From Methanomethylophilus sp963591575 (lineage in GTDB: Archaea; Thermoplasmatota; Thermoplasmata; Methanomassiliicoccales; Methanomethylophilaceae), in NCBI GenBank assembly GCA_963591575.1, contig CAVATL010000002.1, positions 85,692 to 149,691 of the forward strand: a stretch of 64,000 bases of DNA, in the 5' to 3' direction. A program made the position numbers and the translations under genes. The stretch's first letter is position 1; each line of letters starts with the position of its first letter. Shown here piece after piece: positions 43,527-53,026 of the stretch. A model generated the notes under the pieces. That model had not been told where the DNA came from, ran no database searches, and worked only from the letters and a program-made list of their open reading frames with translations.

Positions 43527-44545
43527 GGCCCGGAGCGGCGTCCACTTCCGGATTTGATCCTGTAATAGTTCAGCGGATGATTTATCCTATCACACAGCGG
43601 GTCGGGGTTGAAGCAGATCCCGTTGGTGCGCATGGTGGAACATTCCGGAGGGGTGTAACCGTCCGTTCCGTTGAGTTCCCCCGTGATGTGCTTGATCTGA
43701 TATTCCGACACGGATTCGTTGAAGTCGGGCGATACAGCGAATATCGCCACAATATGCTGATAGTCCAATCCCAGGGTGTGCAGATATGACACAAGTGCGA
43801 ATCTGGCACTGTGAGGAAGATTCTGCCCTTCCTGCGCCATAGCGATGATAGCACGTATGCATGGGGGGAGGAACTCCTGTTTCATCTCCCCTCCGCCGGT
43901 GGGGCTGAGCCTCGCCTTCATCTCGTTCAGTGACAGGGAGATCAGGTTCGTGTCGGGTTTGACAGCCTTTTTCAGGGTGTCGTCCACCTTAAGAGGCAGT
44001 TCGCTTTCAATCCTCTGGCGATAGGCGTTCTGGACGACCCTGATGTATTTCTCGCGCGTCAGGGTCACATACCCGTCGTGGATGTCCATGTTGATGAGAT
44101 TCCATTCCACGGCCTTCATGACGTAACTGTACCTGAGGAAATCACCGAAGTGGATCTCCACCTCGTCGCCCGCATAACGGACGTTCATCTCGCATTCCTC
44201 GGACACGATGTTTATGGAGTCTGGGTCTTTTGAAAGTCTGGCGCTCAGATGCTCCGCTTCAGCAAGGGCGTACCTCTTCGTGAGCATTCTGTCATCGATG
44301 CAGGAGACAAGGATCCTCGCATAAGGGTAGGAAAGAACCTCCATCAGCCGGTTGAACTCCGAGTTCACTGATGTCTCGGGGATGGTGTGGTCCTTGATCG
44401 CTCCGAGGACCCGGTTCAGTCCGCGTTTGCGCGCTTCGGCATATACGGACGAGGACAGCAATGCTTCGAGACCTTCGGATTCGTTTCTGGCGAATTCAGC
44501 CGCTTCCTTAAGAAAAGGGTACCTTGCCGCGCGGAGACTGTCCAT
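43520..44545 (-). CDS. priL: DNA primase large subunit PriL
   Basis: A 341-aa primase subunit. The C-terminal domain carries four cysteines expected to bind a 4Fe-4S cluster: FLPPCIRA, TPPECSTM, NGICFNPD and DPLCDR. The N-terminal helical domain begins AARYPFLKEAAEF. It partners PriS in primer synthesis; priS is not in the window. It ends GSGRRSGPQ. Confidence 0.9.
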   Translation of the reverse strand: MDSLRAARYPFLKEAAEFARNESEGLEALLSSSVYAEARKRGLNRVLGAIKDHTIPETSVNSEFNRLMEVLSYPYARILVSCIDDRMLTKRYALAEAEHLSARLSKDPDSINIVSEECEMNVRYAGDEVEIHFGDFLRYSYVMKAVEWNLINMDIHDGYVTLTREKYIRVVQNAYRQRIESELPLKVDDTLKKAVKPDTNLISLSLNEMKARLSPTGGGEMKQEFLPPCIRAIIAMAQEGQNLPHSARFALVSYLHTLGLDYQHIVAIFAVSPDFNESVSEYQIKHITGELNGTDGYTPPECSTMRTNGICFNPDPLCDRINHPLNYYRIKSGSGRRSGPQ

Positions 44546-44596
44546 GCCAGGACATATGCGTTATGATAGTTAATCTGTCGGCCCGAAGGTCACGAA

Positions 44597-46201
44597 CTAT
44601 CTGAGGTCTTCGATGACGCGGGGGTCGTCGATGACCCTTGAAAGGTCGTCCGGTCCGGAGAACGGACGGTGGGCGGCGATGGCGGTCGCCCTTTTCTTTC
44701 CTATACCGGGAAGTGCGGACAGGGAGGACATGGGTGCAGAGTTGATGTCGAAGGGTTGGACGACGCCGGTGACGGAACGGAACCCCCAGTCGGTGATCCT
44801 TACATCGTAACTTTTCTCCAGTTCGAGTTTGTAAGGAACACCGACCAGAAGCGGATAAGACCCAGGCTGTCTTCCGAATGTGGTGTTCCCGTCGTGGATC
44901 TCCATGTAGACCTCTTTCAGAAGGGTGCCTTTGGGGACCATGCGGACCAGCATCTCGTGATCGATCTCGTCGCGGACGGATTCCTTGAATTTCTTGAATC
45001 TCTTCTCGTTTATGCGGACGTTGAACGGTCTTCTGGACCCGAGGACCTGACGGATGTTGATGCGACGCACGAGAAGTCCCTCGTCGAGCACCTTTTTCAG
45101 AAATGCCATATCGAGTTTGTATGTCTCAGCGGATTCCTCGTCCAAACCGCAGATAATGTTCAGTCCGGGAAGGATCTTCGGGAGGCCTGTGAGGCCTCTT
45201 TCGGAACCGATCTCGTTGATGATCCTTATCGCTTCGAGGACCTGTTCCGCAGTGCTGTTGAGGTTGTTCGCCTCGCCGACCGCGGGGTCGGCGGATTCCA
45301 GACCGAGGGCAAGCACATTGCCGGAGGAACAGTTGTCGGCGAGGATGCGAATGATCTCCTTTGACTCGTCTGGGTATGTCGCTATCACTGCAGGATTCGC
45401 ATTGTCCACGCACAGGTTGTCGAAGTTCAGAGCGTTCAGTCCTTCGAAGAGTTTTCTCACTGCTTCGGGTACCGGGCGGGGCAGTCCGGATTCGAAATCC
45501 GTGGAACCGTAGGATACGATGCAGGTCTGTCCGCCGATGCGGACGTTCCTCACACCGAGTTCCTTCAGTTTCGTGGCCTCTGCAAGAATGTCTTCCGGAC
45601 TGCGCATCAGCGGCTTTCCTTTGAGAGGTTCCACGCAGAACGAGCACCCTCCGGAAGCATATCTGTGACATCCGCGGTAGGTCTCGATCTCCACCATCAG
45701 CGGCTGCGGGAAATCCTGGTGCTGAGTGACCACCTCTGCACCCAAAAGCATCCATCTGTTCCATTCGTCGAGTGTTCTTCTCCTCTCTCCGATCTCCTTT
45801 CCCGTCATTCCGTCGTAGAGCGATGCAGCAAGGTCCTGACAAATACGAAAATCGAAGAGTTCGGATTCGGGAGCGTAGGCAGCAGAACCGCCGATCCAGG
45901 TCCATCCTTTCATTTTCGGGACCCACTCGCGTATCTCCTTCAGGGACATCGGCATGGAGCGGAGATACTTGCCTGGCACTGTGTTGCCAGATAAGAGGAC
46001 TGTAACATCCGCGTCGGGAAGTTCCCTGCCGTTGCGGAGCATATCCACCGAAATATAAGTGACCTCACCCCCCGCATCGACGGCCGCACCGGCTATCGCA
46101 CGTATCATCGGGGATATGTACGGAGGTACGCCCAAGGCTGCTGGGTCATCGATGTATCCGTCGATGAGGACCACCTTGACAGGGGATTTCTTGCGGGTCA
46201 T
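44597..46201 (-). CDS. radical SAM protein with C-terminal helix-hairpin-helix (COG1031 type)
   Basis: A 534-aa protein. The cluster motif is CHRYASGGCSFC, a C-x7-C-x2-C spacing in place of the usual C-x3-C-x2-C, as reported for the COG1031 group. An N-terminal B12-like or Rossmann domain (to about residue 150) precedes the TIM barrel. Near the end, APMSSLSALPGIGKKRATAIAAHRPFSG is a helix-hairpin-helix, suggesting binding to DNA or RNA. The reaction is unknown; nucleic-acid modification is a reasonable guess. Confidence 0.82.
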   Translation of the reverse strand: MTRKKSPVKVVLIDGYIDDPAALGVPPYISPMIRAIAGAAVDAGGEVTYISVDMLRNGRELPDADVTVLLSGNTVPGKYLRSMPMSLKEIREWVPKMKGWTWIGGSAAYAPESELFDFRICQDLAASLYDGMTGKEIGERRRTLDEWNRWMLLGAEVVTQHQDFPQPLMVEIETYRGCHRYASGGCSFCVEPLKGKPLMRSPEDILAEATKLKELGVRNVRIGGQTCIVSYGSTDFESGLPRPVPEAVRKLFEGLNALNFDNLCVDNANPAVIATYPDESKEIIRILADNCSSGNVLALGLESADPAVGEANNLNSTAEQVLEAIRIINEIGSERGLTGLPKILPGLNIICGLDEESAETYKLDMAFLKKVLDEGLLVRRINIRQVLGSRRPFNVRINEKRFKKFKESVRDEIDHEMLVRMVPKGTLLKEVYMEIHDGNTTFGRQPGSYPLLVGVPYKLELEKSYDVRITDWGFRSVTGVVQPFDINSAPMSSLSALPGIGKKRATAIAAHRPFSGPDDLSRVIDDPRVIEDLR

Positions 46202-46303
46202 GTCGGATTTTTCCTATACCAAATATCTATAAAAAGGAAGAGTATTAGGGTGTTTTAAGAGATTCGAAGAATTTCTTACGAAATTCGTATCGGAGGAAGA
46301 AAC

Positions 46304-47695
46304 ATGAGTCTTTTCAGCAAGAAAAAGAACAACGAACAGGCACCCGTTGCCGAGAAGAAGGAACTGACCGTTGAAGAGCGTCTCGCCCTTGCCAAGAAGC
46401 CCGGAATCGACGCCATGAAGATGCACCCCTACTACGGCGGAAAGATCGAGACCGTACCCAAGGCCTGCATCAGGTCTTTCGACGACTTCTCCATCTGGTA
46501 CTCCCCCGGAGTTGCAGAGCCCTGTAAGGACATCGCCGCCAACCCCGAGAAGGTCTACGAGCACACCTGCAAGTGGAATACCGTGGCCGTCGTATCCGAC
46601 GGTACCCGTGTACTGGGACTCGGTGACATCGGACCTGAGGCCGCCATGCCCGTCATGGAAGGAAAATCCATGCTCTTCAAGTACCTTGGCGGTGTGGACT
46701 GCGTCCCCATCTGCCTTGACACCAAGGACCCCGAGAAGATTATCGAGACCGTCAGGCTCCTCGCCCCCTCCTTCGGAGGAATCAACCTCGAAGACATCTC
46801 CAATCCGAAGTGTTTCGACATCCTCGACGAGCTCAGAAAGGACTGCAAGATCCCCGTATGGCACGACGATCAGCAGGGTACCGCAACCGTTGAGGTCGCA
46901 GGTGCCATGAACGCCATGAAACTCGTCGGAAAGAAGTTTGAGGACGCCAACGTCACCATCCTTGGAGCCGGAGCTGCATCCATTGCCATCGCAAGGCTGC
47001 TCCTCGCCACCGGATTCAGGGCGGACCACCTCTGCATGTGCGACTCCAAGGGGATCCTGAACATGTCCAGGACCGACCTCGACGCCGCACACAAGCACAA
47101 GAAGATCATCGCCGACAAGACCAACGGTGCCGGAAAGACCGGAGGGCTCAAAGAGGCCATGGAAGGAGCAGACCTTCTCATCGCCGCATCCAAGCCTGGA
47201 CCCGGAACCATTCCTCCCGAGTACATCGACGCAATGGCAGACGATCCCGTCATCTTCGCCACCGCCAACCCTGTCCCCGAGATCTGGCCCTGGGAGGCAA
47301 AAGAGCACGGCGTGAAGGTATTCGCCACCGGACGTTCCGACTTCCCCAACCAGGTCAACAACTCGATGGGATTCCCTGCGATCTTCCGTGGAGTCCTTGA
47401 TGTCAGGGCAAAGACCATCACCGATGAGATGTGCATCGCAGCGGCCACCGAGCTTGCCAAGTGCGCAGAGGAGAAGGGTCTGACCGAGGATTACATCATC
47501 CCCAACATGGCTGAAGAGGACGTGTTCCCCAGAGAGGCCGCCGCTGTTGCTATGAAGGCTATCGAGCAGGGTGTCGCCCGTATCAAGATGAGCCGCGAAG
47601 AGGAATACGACAACGCTGCCAGGATCATCAGCAGGTCCAGGAAGCTCACCCAGTCCATGATGGACAACAAGTTCATCAAACCCTACACCGAGTGA
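46304..47695 (+). CDS. malate dehydrogenase (decarboxylating), malic enzyme
   Basis: A 463-aa malic enzyme that converts malate to pyruvate and CO2 with NAD(P). Motifs: YSPGVAEPCKDI, NTVAVVSDGTRVLGLGDIGP, VPICLDTKDPEKII, IPVWHDDQQGTATV and the cofactor-binding ILGAGAASIAIA. The N-terminal 35 residues are Lys/Glu-rich and extend beyond the usual family start. GGAGGAAG precedes the ATG. Codon usage is strongly biased, suggesting high expression. A terminator follows. Confidence 0.94.
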   Translation: MSLFSKKKNNEQAPVAEKKELTVEERLALAKKPGIDAMKMHPYYGGKIETVPKACIRSFDDFSIWYSPGVAEPCKDIAANPEKVYEHTCKWNTVAVVSDGTRVLGLGDIGPEAAMPVMEGKSMLFKYLGGVDCVPICLDTKDPEKIIETVRLLAPSFGGINLEDISNPKCFDILDELRKDCKIPVWHDDQQGTATVEVAGAMNAMKLVGKKFEDANVTILGAGAASIAIARLLLATGFRADHLCMCDSKGILNMSRTDLDAAHKHKKIIADKTNGAGKTGGLKEAMEGADLLIAASKPGPGTIPPEYIDAMADDPVIFATANPVPEIWPWEAKEHGVKVFATGRSDFPNQVNNSMGFPAIFRGVLDVRAKTITDEMCIAAATELAKCAEEKGLTEDYIIPNMAEEDVFPREAAAVAMKAIEQGVARIKMSREEEYDNAARIISRSRKLTQSMMDNKFIKPYTE

Positions 47696-47703
47696 TACTG
47701 CCC

Positions 47704-47722
47704 GGGGGCCTTCGGCCCCCTT
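47704..47722 (+). terminator. hairpin after malic enzyme gene
   Basis: Perfect 7-bp stem GGGGGCC/GGCCCCC around TTC, followed by TT only. It lies between convergent genes. Confidence 0.55.
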
Positions 47723-47739
47723 GGCGGATCCAATAGAAT

Positions 47740-48618
47740 TCAGTTTTCAGGAAAGATCAGTTTGACCACATTCGTGCCTACTGGCACATTGAAGGAATTT
47801 GCCACGGGAAGGCATTTTGTTTTGAGAAGATAAGCGACCGGAATATCGAGTTCACGGTCGGAAAGGGATTCGAAATTTGCCATTCCTTTTGCCAGGAAAA
47901 GATCCGCTTGGGACAGTTCATCGAGCATATCTCTGTCCCTGATCTCAGCGGGGATACCGACCGCGAATGCGCCTGTGGTGACGATTCTGTCGAGCTCTTT
48001 ATCGAGACTGATCCTTTTGGCATCTTCAAGGGTGACATCGTTCAGGATGGGCACTCCTTTCACTACTCCGACCACGCGTTTTCCCATCGAACGGAGTTCT
48101 CTGATGAGAATCTTGTCGAATTGGCTTTCTCCGCAGTTATCGAATGCATAAAGAACGGTCTCCGACCGTTCCACCATGGCTTTCAGCTTGTCGCATTCAT
48201 CAAGTCCGATCTCCTGTGCCAGCAGCCTGTCGAAGATCTTCTCGAACTCTTCCGGCGAATCGATGGCGATGCCGGAACCGAAGTCCATGATGTTCCCGAT
48301 GATGGCTACGGACACCGCGGTACGGAATCTATCCTCACTCTCATCAACTGCTTTCTGAACCCTTCCGAGATATGTCCCAGCAATACGGTCCGCGTCGATC
48401 TTCATGTCATGATACGGGTCATTGCAGCGCACTGTATCGTACGCCAACCTATGCACCTTCGTGGCGATCTCCGCCGAACACATTGAGACATCCATCAGTC
48501 CGGAATAGAGCGCCATGCACTTTCTGACCGCTTCGAATTCCATATCGGTCCCGGCAAGGCGGGACTGGAACAGCACACGTTTCATCAGACAGGGGCCGCA
48601 ATCCGCACAGGTCTTCAT
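47740..48618 (-). CDS. DUF89/ARMT1-family damage-control phosphatase-like protein
   Basis: A 292-aa DUF89 protein. It starts with the archaeal cysteine motif MKTCADCGPCLMKR. The metal and substrate site is seen as YAFDNCGESQFDK (DN..E), VVGVVKGVPILNDVT and LAKGMANFESL. The family are metal-dependent phosphatases of damaged sugar phosphates; the subfamily with CxxC motifs is uncharacterised. The ATGTGCCAG word occurs at 47781 within NVPVGTNVV. Confidence 0.85.
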   Translation of the reverse strand: MKTCADCGPCLMKRVLFQSRLAGTDMEFEAVRKCMALYSGLMDVSMCSAEIATKVHRLAYDTVRCNDPYHDMKIDADRIAGTYLGRVQKAVDESEDRFRTAVSVAIIGNIMDFGSGIAIDSPEEFEKIFDRLLAQEIGLDECDKLKAMVERSETVLYAFDNCGESQFDKILIRELRSMGKRVVGVVKGVPILNDVTLEDAKRISLDKELDRIVTTGAFAVGIPAEIRDRDMLDELSQADLFLAKGMANFESLSDRELDIPVAYLLKTKCLPVANSFNVPVGTNVVKLIFPEN

Positions 48619-48673
48619 GCCATGTGATTCGCAGCAGACCTATTTATACTGGGGCCGTCGGTTTAACCTTTGC

Positions 48674-48683
48674 TTTATATAAG
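48674..48683 (+). promoter_or_regulatory. TATA box of the zinc-ribbon/aEF-1beta operon
   Basis: TTTATATAAG is centred 27 bases before the ATG at 48704, with no ribosome-binding site between, fitting a leaderless mRNA. Confidence 0.65.
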
Positions 48684-48703
48684 AGTATCATATCCGTTCG
48701 ACT

Positions 48704-48871
48704 ATGGCTACTGATAAAATATGCTCTTCCTGCGGAAAGAGGCTCATCGGCCACGGCAACACTTTCTTCAAGTGCCCCAAATGCGGGGAAGTCGAGATCG
48801 GAAGGTGTGCCACCTGCCGCGACCAGAGCGTTCCTTACGAATGTCCCAAATGCGGATTCATCGGACCTTGA
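48704..48871 (+). CDS. zinc-ribbon RNA-binding protein (COG2888 type)
   Basis: A 55-aa protein with four CxxC pairs (CSSC, CPKC, CATC, CPKC), probably binding two zinc ions. It matches the small archaeal zinc-ribbon protein that precedes elongation factor 1-beta in many genomes and is predicted to act in translation. Its promoter is 27 bases upstream. It ends 9 bases before the aEF-1beta ATG. Confidence 0.88.
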   Translation: MATDKICSSCGKRLIGHGNTFFKCPKCGEVEIGRCATCRDQSVPYECPKCGFIGP

Positions 48872-48880
48872 GGGATTCGA

Positions 48881-49150
48881 ATGGCAGAGATCTATTCCGT
48901 TTACGAGGTATTCCCTGACGGAGATACCACCGATGTCGCCGCCATTGCGGCCAAGCTCGCCGACCTTGTCCCTGCCGGTGTGAAAGTTCAGAAGACCGAG
49001 GTCCGCGACCACGTCTTCGGACTCAAGAAGGTATACGCAGAGTTCCTTATCAACGCTGACGATGAGAACATCGGAAGCAAACTCGAAGATGCGCTCTCCT
49101 CCATCGAGGGAGTCGGAAGCATCGAGTGCGTATCCTCCACCAACGTTTGA
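48881..49150 (+). CDS. ef1b: elongation factor 1-beta (aEF-1B)
   Basis: An 89-aa nucleotide-exchange factor for aEF-1A. The ferredoxin-like fold is recognisable (EIYSVYEVFPDGDTTDVAAIA, FGLKKVYAEFLINADDEN, IEGVGSIECVSSTNV). Length is standard for archaea. It is the last gene of the two-gene operon, ending in a hairpin. Confidence 0.93.
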   Translation: MAEIYSVYEVFPDGDTTDVAAIAAKLADLVPAGVKVQKTEVRDHVFGLKKVYAEFLINADDENIGSKLEDALSSIEGVGSIECVSSTNV

Positions 49151-49160
49151 AACTTCAACA

Positions 49161-49191
49161 ATCCCGGGTCCTCTCGGGATTTCTCCTTTTT
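49161..49191 (+). terminator. terminator of the aEF-1beta operon
   Basis: ATCCCG pairs with CGGGAT (stem 49161-49180), followed by the T-rich TTCTCCTTTTT. Confidence 0.65.
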
Positions 49192-50264
49192 CAGAACTTC
49201 TTGTACATCCCGTTCGAGCCTTTACGCTTGTAAACGGTAGCGACGTATGTGCGGATGGCGATCCAGTAAAGGGTCGGCAGGTGGATGTGCCACCAGCCCT
49301 CGAAGGTACCTTTGAGGTATTTATTGTAGGATTCACGGTTCTCGGGGCTCTTCGCGTATTGTCTGAAGCACTTGTGGGACATGTGTCCGCTGGAACGGAT
49401 CTTCATTACCGCGTTCCTGCGGAGGACCTCCGGATCGTTTGAAAAGAGGCGGTCCACCTCGCAGTATGCCTCGATCTCCGCACGCCCTCTGGCGTCCGGG
49501 TCCTGGCTGCAGAGTGATTCTTTGTGCTGGCGGTATGCATAGAGGGGCCTGTCGTAGATGCAGATCTTATTGCATTTCTCGACGCACCTGTAGGTGTGGA
49601 TCACGTCCTCGGACATGGTGTCCTCGAACAGAAGACCGTTGTCGATAAGGAAATCTCTACGGAACAGTTTGCTCCAGGTCGATACGGGGAAGAGGTCGCG
49701 GTTGCGGGCATCGATCGCTTCCTCTCTGTTCAGAACGAGGCGATGGTATTCTTTTCCGGGTTTCTCTTTGACGGTGCCATTCGCATCCGTATTGATGAAG
49801 TTGCAGCAGACGAGGTCCGAACCGGTCTCTTTGATCAGCCTTACCATGTCTTTGAGGAAGTCCTTCGAAGGGGCGTCATCCACGTCGAGGAACCATACAT
49901 ATCTGCCCTTGGAATCAGTAAGGCCCAGATTGCGGTTCCCGCCCAGTTTCAGGCTCTTGTCCTGAAGGATCAGGCGGGCACCCTTACGGGAATCTACGAT
50001 TGATTCCACTTTTTTCACAGTGTCATCGGTGCTGCCTGCATCGACCACGAAAACGATCTCAAAATCCTCATATGTCTGTGCGGACAGGAATCCGACGCAG
50101 TCGTCCAGGAATCTGGCACCGTTGCGGATGGGGACTATGACGGAAACGGATATCTGCTGATCAGGAGTGTCCAGATGACCTTCTCCCGAGGAACGAATGA
50201 TATCTCCGTTCGGAACATCAGATGCCTGTCCCGGATTGTTCTTTCCTGCCATAATCAAATCCAT
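49191..50264 (-). CDS. GT2-family glycosyltransferase
   Basis: A 357-aa GT-A enzyme. SVIVPIRNGARFLDDCVGFLSAQTYEDFEIVFVVDAGSTDDT is the nucleotide-sugar fold and WFLDVDDAPSKDF holds the DxD metal site. A 35-residue N-terminal extension is polar. It resembles enzymes that build surface polysaccharides. It begins the envelope-glycan part of the window and is divergent from the heptose-type cassette. Confidence 0.88.
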   Translation of the reverse strand: MDLIMAGKNNPGQASDVPNGDIIRSSGEGHLDTPDQQISVSVIVPIRNGARFLDDCVGFLSAQTYEDFEIVFVVDAGSTDDTVKKVESIVDSRKGARLILQDKSLKLGGNRNLGLTDSKGRYVWFLDVDDAPSKDFLKDMVRLIKETGSDLVCCNFINTDANGTVKEKPGKEYHRLVLNREEAIDARNRDLFPVSTWSKLFRRDFLIDNGLLFEDTMSEDVIHTYRCVEKCNKICIYDRPLYAYRQHKESLCSQDPDARGRAEIEAYCEVDRLFSNDPEVLRRNAVMKIRSSGHMSHKCFRQYAKSPENRESYNKYLKGTFEGWWHIHLPTLYWIAIRTYVATVYKRKGSNGMYKKF

Positions 50265-50442
50265 CCAACTGTGATGTTGCTCATGGCCTATGGCCCTTCT
50301 GACTTATAGTATGTTAGTCGTTATTTCGGCATCTGAATACAAGAATGGTTCAAAATGACATCTGTCCCATACCGCCAATTATTTGTGATTCTCACGTCTG
50401 GGACATGACACAGATTATAACCGATGAGCCTGATTGCCGGAT

Positions 50443-51465
50443 ATGGATATCAAACAGGGTGTGATCATGGTCGGGGGGAAGGGTACCCGTCTTCACCCGC
50501 TCACGGAGACGATCCCCAAACCCGCGCTGCCGGTGCTGGACAGGCCGTGTCTGAAATACCTGATACAATCATTTTCGGATGCAGGCATCAAGGAGATCTT
50601 CCTCGCCTGCGGTTATAAATCGGATATTCTCCGCAGGGAGATCGGAGACGGTTCCGATCTGGGCGTGAACATCGTTTATTCAGATGAGGACACGCCATTG
50701 GGGACCGGCGGGGCCATGAAACAGCTGGAATCCGTTCTGGATCCGGTATTTGTGGCGGCCAACGGCGATACCCTGGTGGACATCGATGTGCGTAAGGTCG
50801 TCGGAACGCATCTGAAGAAGAATGCGAAGATCACCATCGCTTTGACCCAGGTGGAGAATCCCTGTGAGTACGGCATCGCTCGTCTGGAGAAGGACGGTCG
50901 TATCTCCGAATTCAAGGACAAACCGCGTCCCGAGGAGGTGTTCTCCGACCGTATCAACGCAGGCGTGTACGTCGTCGACAGAAGCGTTCTGCAATATGTG
51001 CCAGAGTACTCATTTTTCGATTTCTCAAAGGACCTTGTTCCACTGATCACCGAGAAGGGATGGAGGGTGCAGGGACACCTTCTCGAAGGCGGCGTGTGGA
51101 TGGATGTCGGCCGTCCGTCCGATCTGATAAGAGCAAACCTGGTCATGGCGGACAGGCGCTTCTCCGATGTCAAATTCCCTGTGGGTGCAGGCACCGAGAC
51201 CGTCCGTCCGTTCTACATGGGAAAAGGATCAGCGATCTCGGATTCGAAACTGGACTCCTGTGCGGTATTGGACGATTGCAGGATTTCCGGCAGCACTGTT
51301 TCGAAATCTTTAATAATGCGCGGGTGTAATATAGCGAACGCGAGCATCACAGACAGTATTCTGGGTTGTGATTGTGTCGTGGAAGAAGGGGCTGTTGTGC
51401 ACGGTTGCGTTCTGAGGGACGGGACCGTTGTGAGCAAAGGAACGGTCCTGGACAAACGGATCTGA
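50443..51465 (+). CDS. sugar-phosphate nucleotidyltransferase, HddC-like
   Basis: A 340-aa nucleotidyltransferase. The signature MVGGKGTRLHPLTETIPKPALPVLDRP binds the NTP, and GNG-like AANGDTLVDID carries the metal-binding Asp. A C-terminal left-handed beta-helix (about residues 245-335, with hexapeptide-like repeats) follows. Next to HddA- and GmhB-like genes, the likely reaction is D-glycero-alpha-D-manno-heptose 1-phosphate plus GTP to GDP-heptose; mannose 1-phosphate is the other candidate. I chose the ATG at 50443 over a TTG at 50434. Confidence 0.75.
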   Translation: MDIKQGVIMVGGKGTRLHPLTETIPKPALPVLDRPCLKYLIQSFSDAGIKEIFLACGYKSDILRREIGDGSDLGVNIVYSDEDTPLGTGGAMKQLESVLDPVFVAANGDTLVDIDVRKVVGTHLKKNAKITIALTQVENPCEYGIARLEKDGRISEFKDKPRPEEVFSDRINAGVYVVDRSVLQYVPEYSFFDFSKDLVPLITEKGWRVQGHLLEGGVWMDVGRPSDLIRANLVMADRRFSDVKFPVGAGTETVRPFYMGKGSAISDSKLDSCAVLDDCRISGSTVSKSLIMRGCNIANASITDSILGCDCVVEEGAVVHGCVLRDGTVVSKGTVLDKRI

Positions 51466-51470
51466 TGACA

Positions 51471-52481
51471 ATGTCTGAGATAATTCGCTCACGTGCCCCT
51501 ATGCGTATCGGATTGGCCGGCGGAGGTACCGATGTAAATCCGTATGCGTCCGAGAAAGGCGGGTATGTGTTCAACACGACCATCAACAAATATGCGTACA
51601 GTACGCTGAAGGCCAGGGACGACCACGTCATGCGTGTCACCTCTGAATATTACGGAAGGTATCAGGCACCTCTGGACGGTGGACCTCTGCCCCTGGACGG
51701 CAACATGGACCTTATCAAATCCGTCACGAATCATTTCGGTATTACAGATGGATTCGAGATCTCCATCAGTTCCGATGTTCCGGCAGGTTCCGGACTCGGC
51801 GGTTCGTCCACGATGATCGTTTCCATGATCGGCGCGGTCGCTAATTGGCTGGATATCGACATGTCCAAAATGGAGATGGCCGCTCTGGCATATCACCTCG
51901 AGAGGGATGTCATCGGACTTTCCGGCGGTAAGCAGGATCAGTATGCGGCCGTTTTCGGAGGATTCAATTCGTTCAAGATCGACGCGAACGGCGTCAATGT
52001 CCTTCCTGCGAAGATCCATCCTGATATCATTCATGAACTTCAGTGCCGTTCCGTGATGTGTTTCACCGGAACCACGCATGATTCTGCAGCGATCATCGAT
52101 ACTCAGGTCAAATCCTACAAAGAAGGAAAGAACGACGATGCCCTGGATCATTCGAAGGTCATTGCGGTTCAGCTCCGTCAGGCACTTCGTCATGGGGACA
52201 TCAATGAGGTCGGAAAACTGCTGGGTGAGTCCTGGATCTACAAGAAGCAGTTCTCGAACAAGGTCTCCAACCCGCTCATCGACAATCTTTACGATACTGC
52301 CATCAAGGCTGGGGCGATCGGAGGTAAGATCTCCGGTGCCGGAGGCGGCGGATTCATGTACTTCATATGTGACTACGACAAGAAGGCAAGCGTTTCCCGT
52401 GCACTGGCCGCCAAGGGTGCCACGGTCTCCGAGTTCTCATACGAACCCGAAGGCGTGATCTCCTGGAGGAGCAAGGTTTGA
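51471..52481 (+). CDS. GHMP kinase, D-glycero-D-manno-heptose 7-phosphate kinase (HddA)-like
   Basis: A 336-aa GHMP kinase. The opening IIRSRAPMRIGLAGGGTDVNPYASEKGGYVFNTTINKYAY is characteristic of the HddA branch. The ATP loop is PAGSGLGGSSTMIV, and KISGAGGGGFMYF is the third motif. It would phosphorylate heptose 7-phosphate at C1. I chose the ATG at 51471 because three genes in this window begin in the same TGACAATG setting; an ATG at 51465 is possible. Its stop overlaps the TTG of the phosphatase gene. Confidence 0.8.
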   Translation: MSEIIRSRAPMRIGLAGGGTDVNPYASEKGGYVFNTTINKYAYSTLKARDDHVMRVTSEYYGRYQAPLDGGPLPLDGNMDLIKSVTNHFGITDGFEISISSDVPAGSGLGGSSTMIVSMIGAVANWLDIDMSKMEMAALAYHLERDVIGLSGGKQDQYAAVFGGFNSFKIDANGVNVLPAKIHPDIIHELQCRSVMCFTGTTHDSAAIIDTQVKSYKEGKNDDALDHSKVIAVQLRQALRHGDINEVGKLLGESWIYKKQFSNKVSNPLIDNLYDTAIKAGAIGGKISGAGGGGFMYFICDYDKKASVSRALAAKGATVSEFSYEPEGVISWRSKV

Positions 52482-52981
52482 ACAGGGGCAAGAAAAGGGC
52501 GGTCTTGGTCGATCGGGACGATACGCTTTGCCCCAATGTCCCCTATTGTGACGATCCTTCGAAGATACATGTTTTTCCGGATGTTCCGGAAGCTGTCAGA
52601 CAGCTTAATCAGGCAGGTTTCCTGGTGCTGATGGTGACCAATCAGTCCGGCATCGGAAGAGGGTATTTCGGATATTCCGAGCTCGAATCGGTCAATCACG
52701 AACTGATGTCCCAGATCCGGGCCGGCGGAGGAAGGATCGATGACGTCTTTTTCTGTCCGCATGCCCCGGAAGATAATTGCGATTGCCGCAAACCGAAGAT
52801 AGGCATGGGGAAATGGGCGATTGAGAAATACAATCTCGATCCTGCTGAATGCTGGATGATCGGTGACAAGGATCTTGACATCGAATTCGGTCAGAACCTG
52901 GGTATGAGATGCATTAAAGTTTCTCCGGAGCATCTGTTTTCAGAGGCTGTGATGACGATTTTGTCTGAATATTCATCTTGA
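52478..52981 (+). CDS. HAD phosphatase, heptose 1,7-bisphosphate phosphatase (GmhB)-like
   Basis: A 167-aa HAD phosphatase. Motif I is VLVDRDDTLCPN, then VTNQSGIGRGYF, the zinc-binding loop FFCPHAPEDNCDCRKPKIGM (C-x-H...C-x-C), and MIGDKDLDIEFG. The zinc loop and length are the GmhB hallmarks. It removes the C7 phosphate from heptose 1,7-bisphosphate, between the HddA and HddC steps. TTG start at 52478 after GGAGGAGC. Confidence 0.85.
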   Translation: MNRGKKRAVLVDRDDTLCPNVPYCDDPSKIHVFPDVPEAVRQLNQAGFLVLMVTNQSGIGRGYFGYSELESVNHELMSQIRAGGGRIDDVFFCPHAPEDNCDCRKPKIGMGKWAIEKYNLDPAECWMIGDKDLDIEFGQNLGMRCIKVSPEHLFSEAVMTILSEYSS

Positions 52982-53026
52982 TTTGTAGTGCATAATATAT
53001 GAGTACGTTTTGTTGGGTGGGTGGAT

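Noticed and set aside
51372..51470. 33-residue N-terminal extension of the GHMP kinase
   Set aside because: It lies within the upstream nucleotidyltransferase gene and the family begins at the ATG near 51471.
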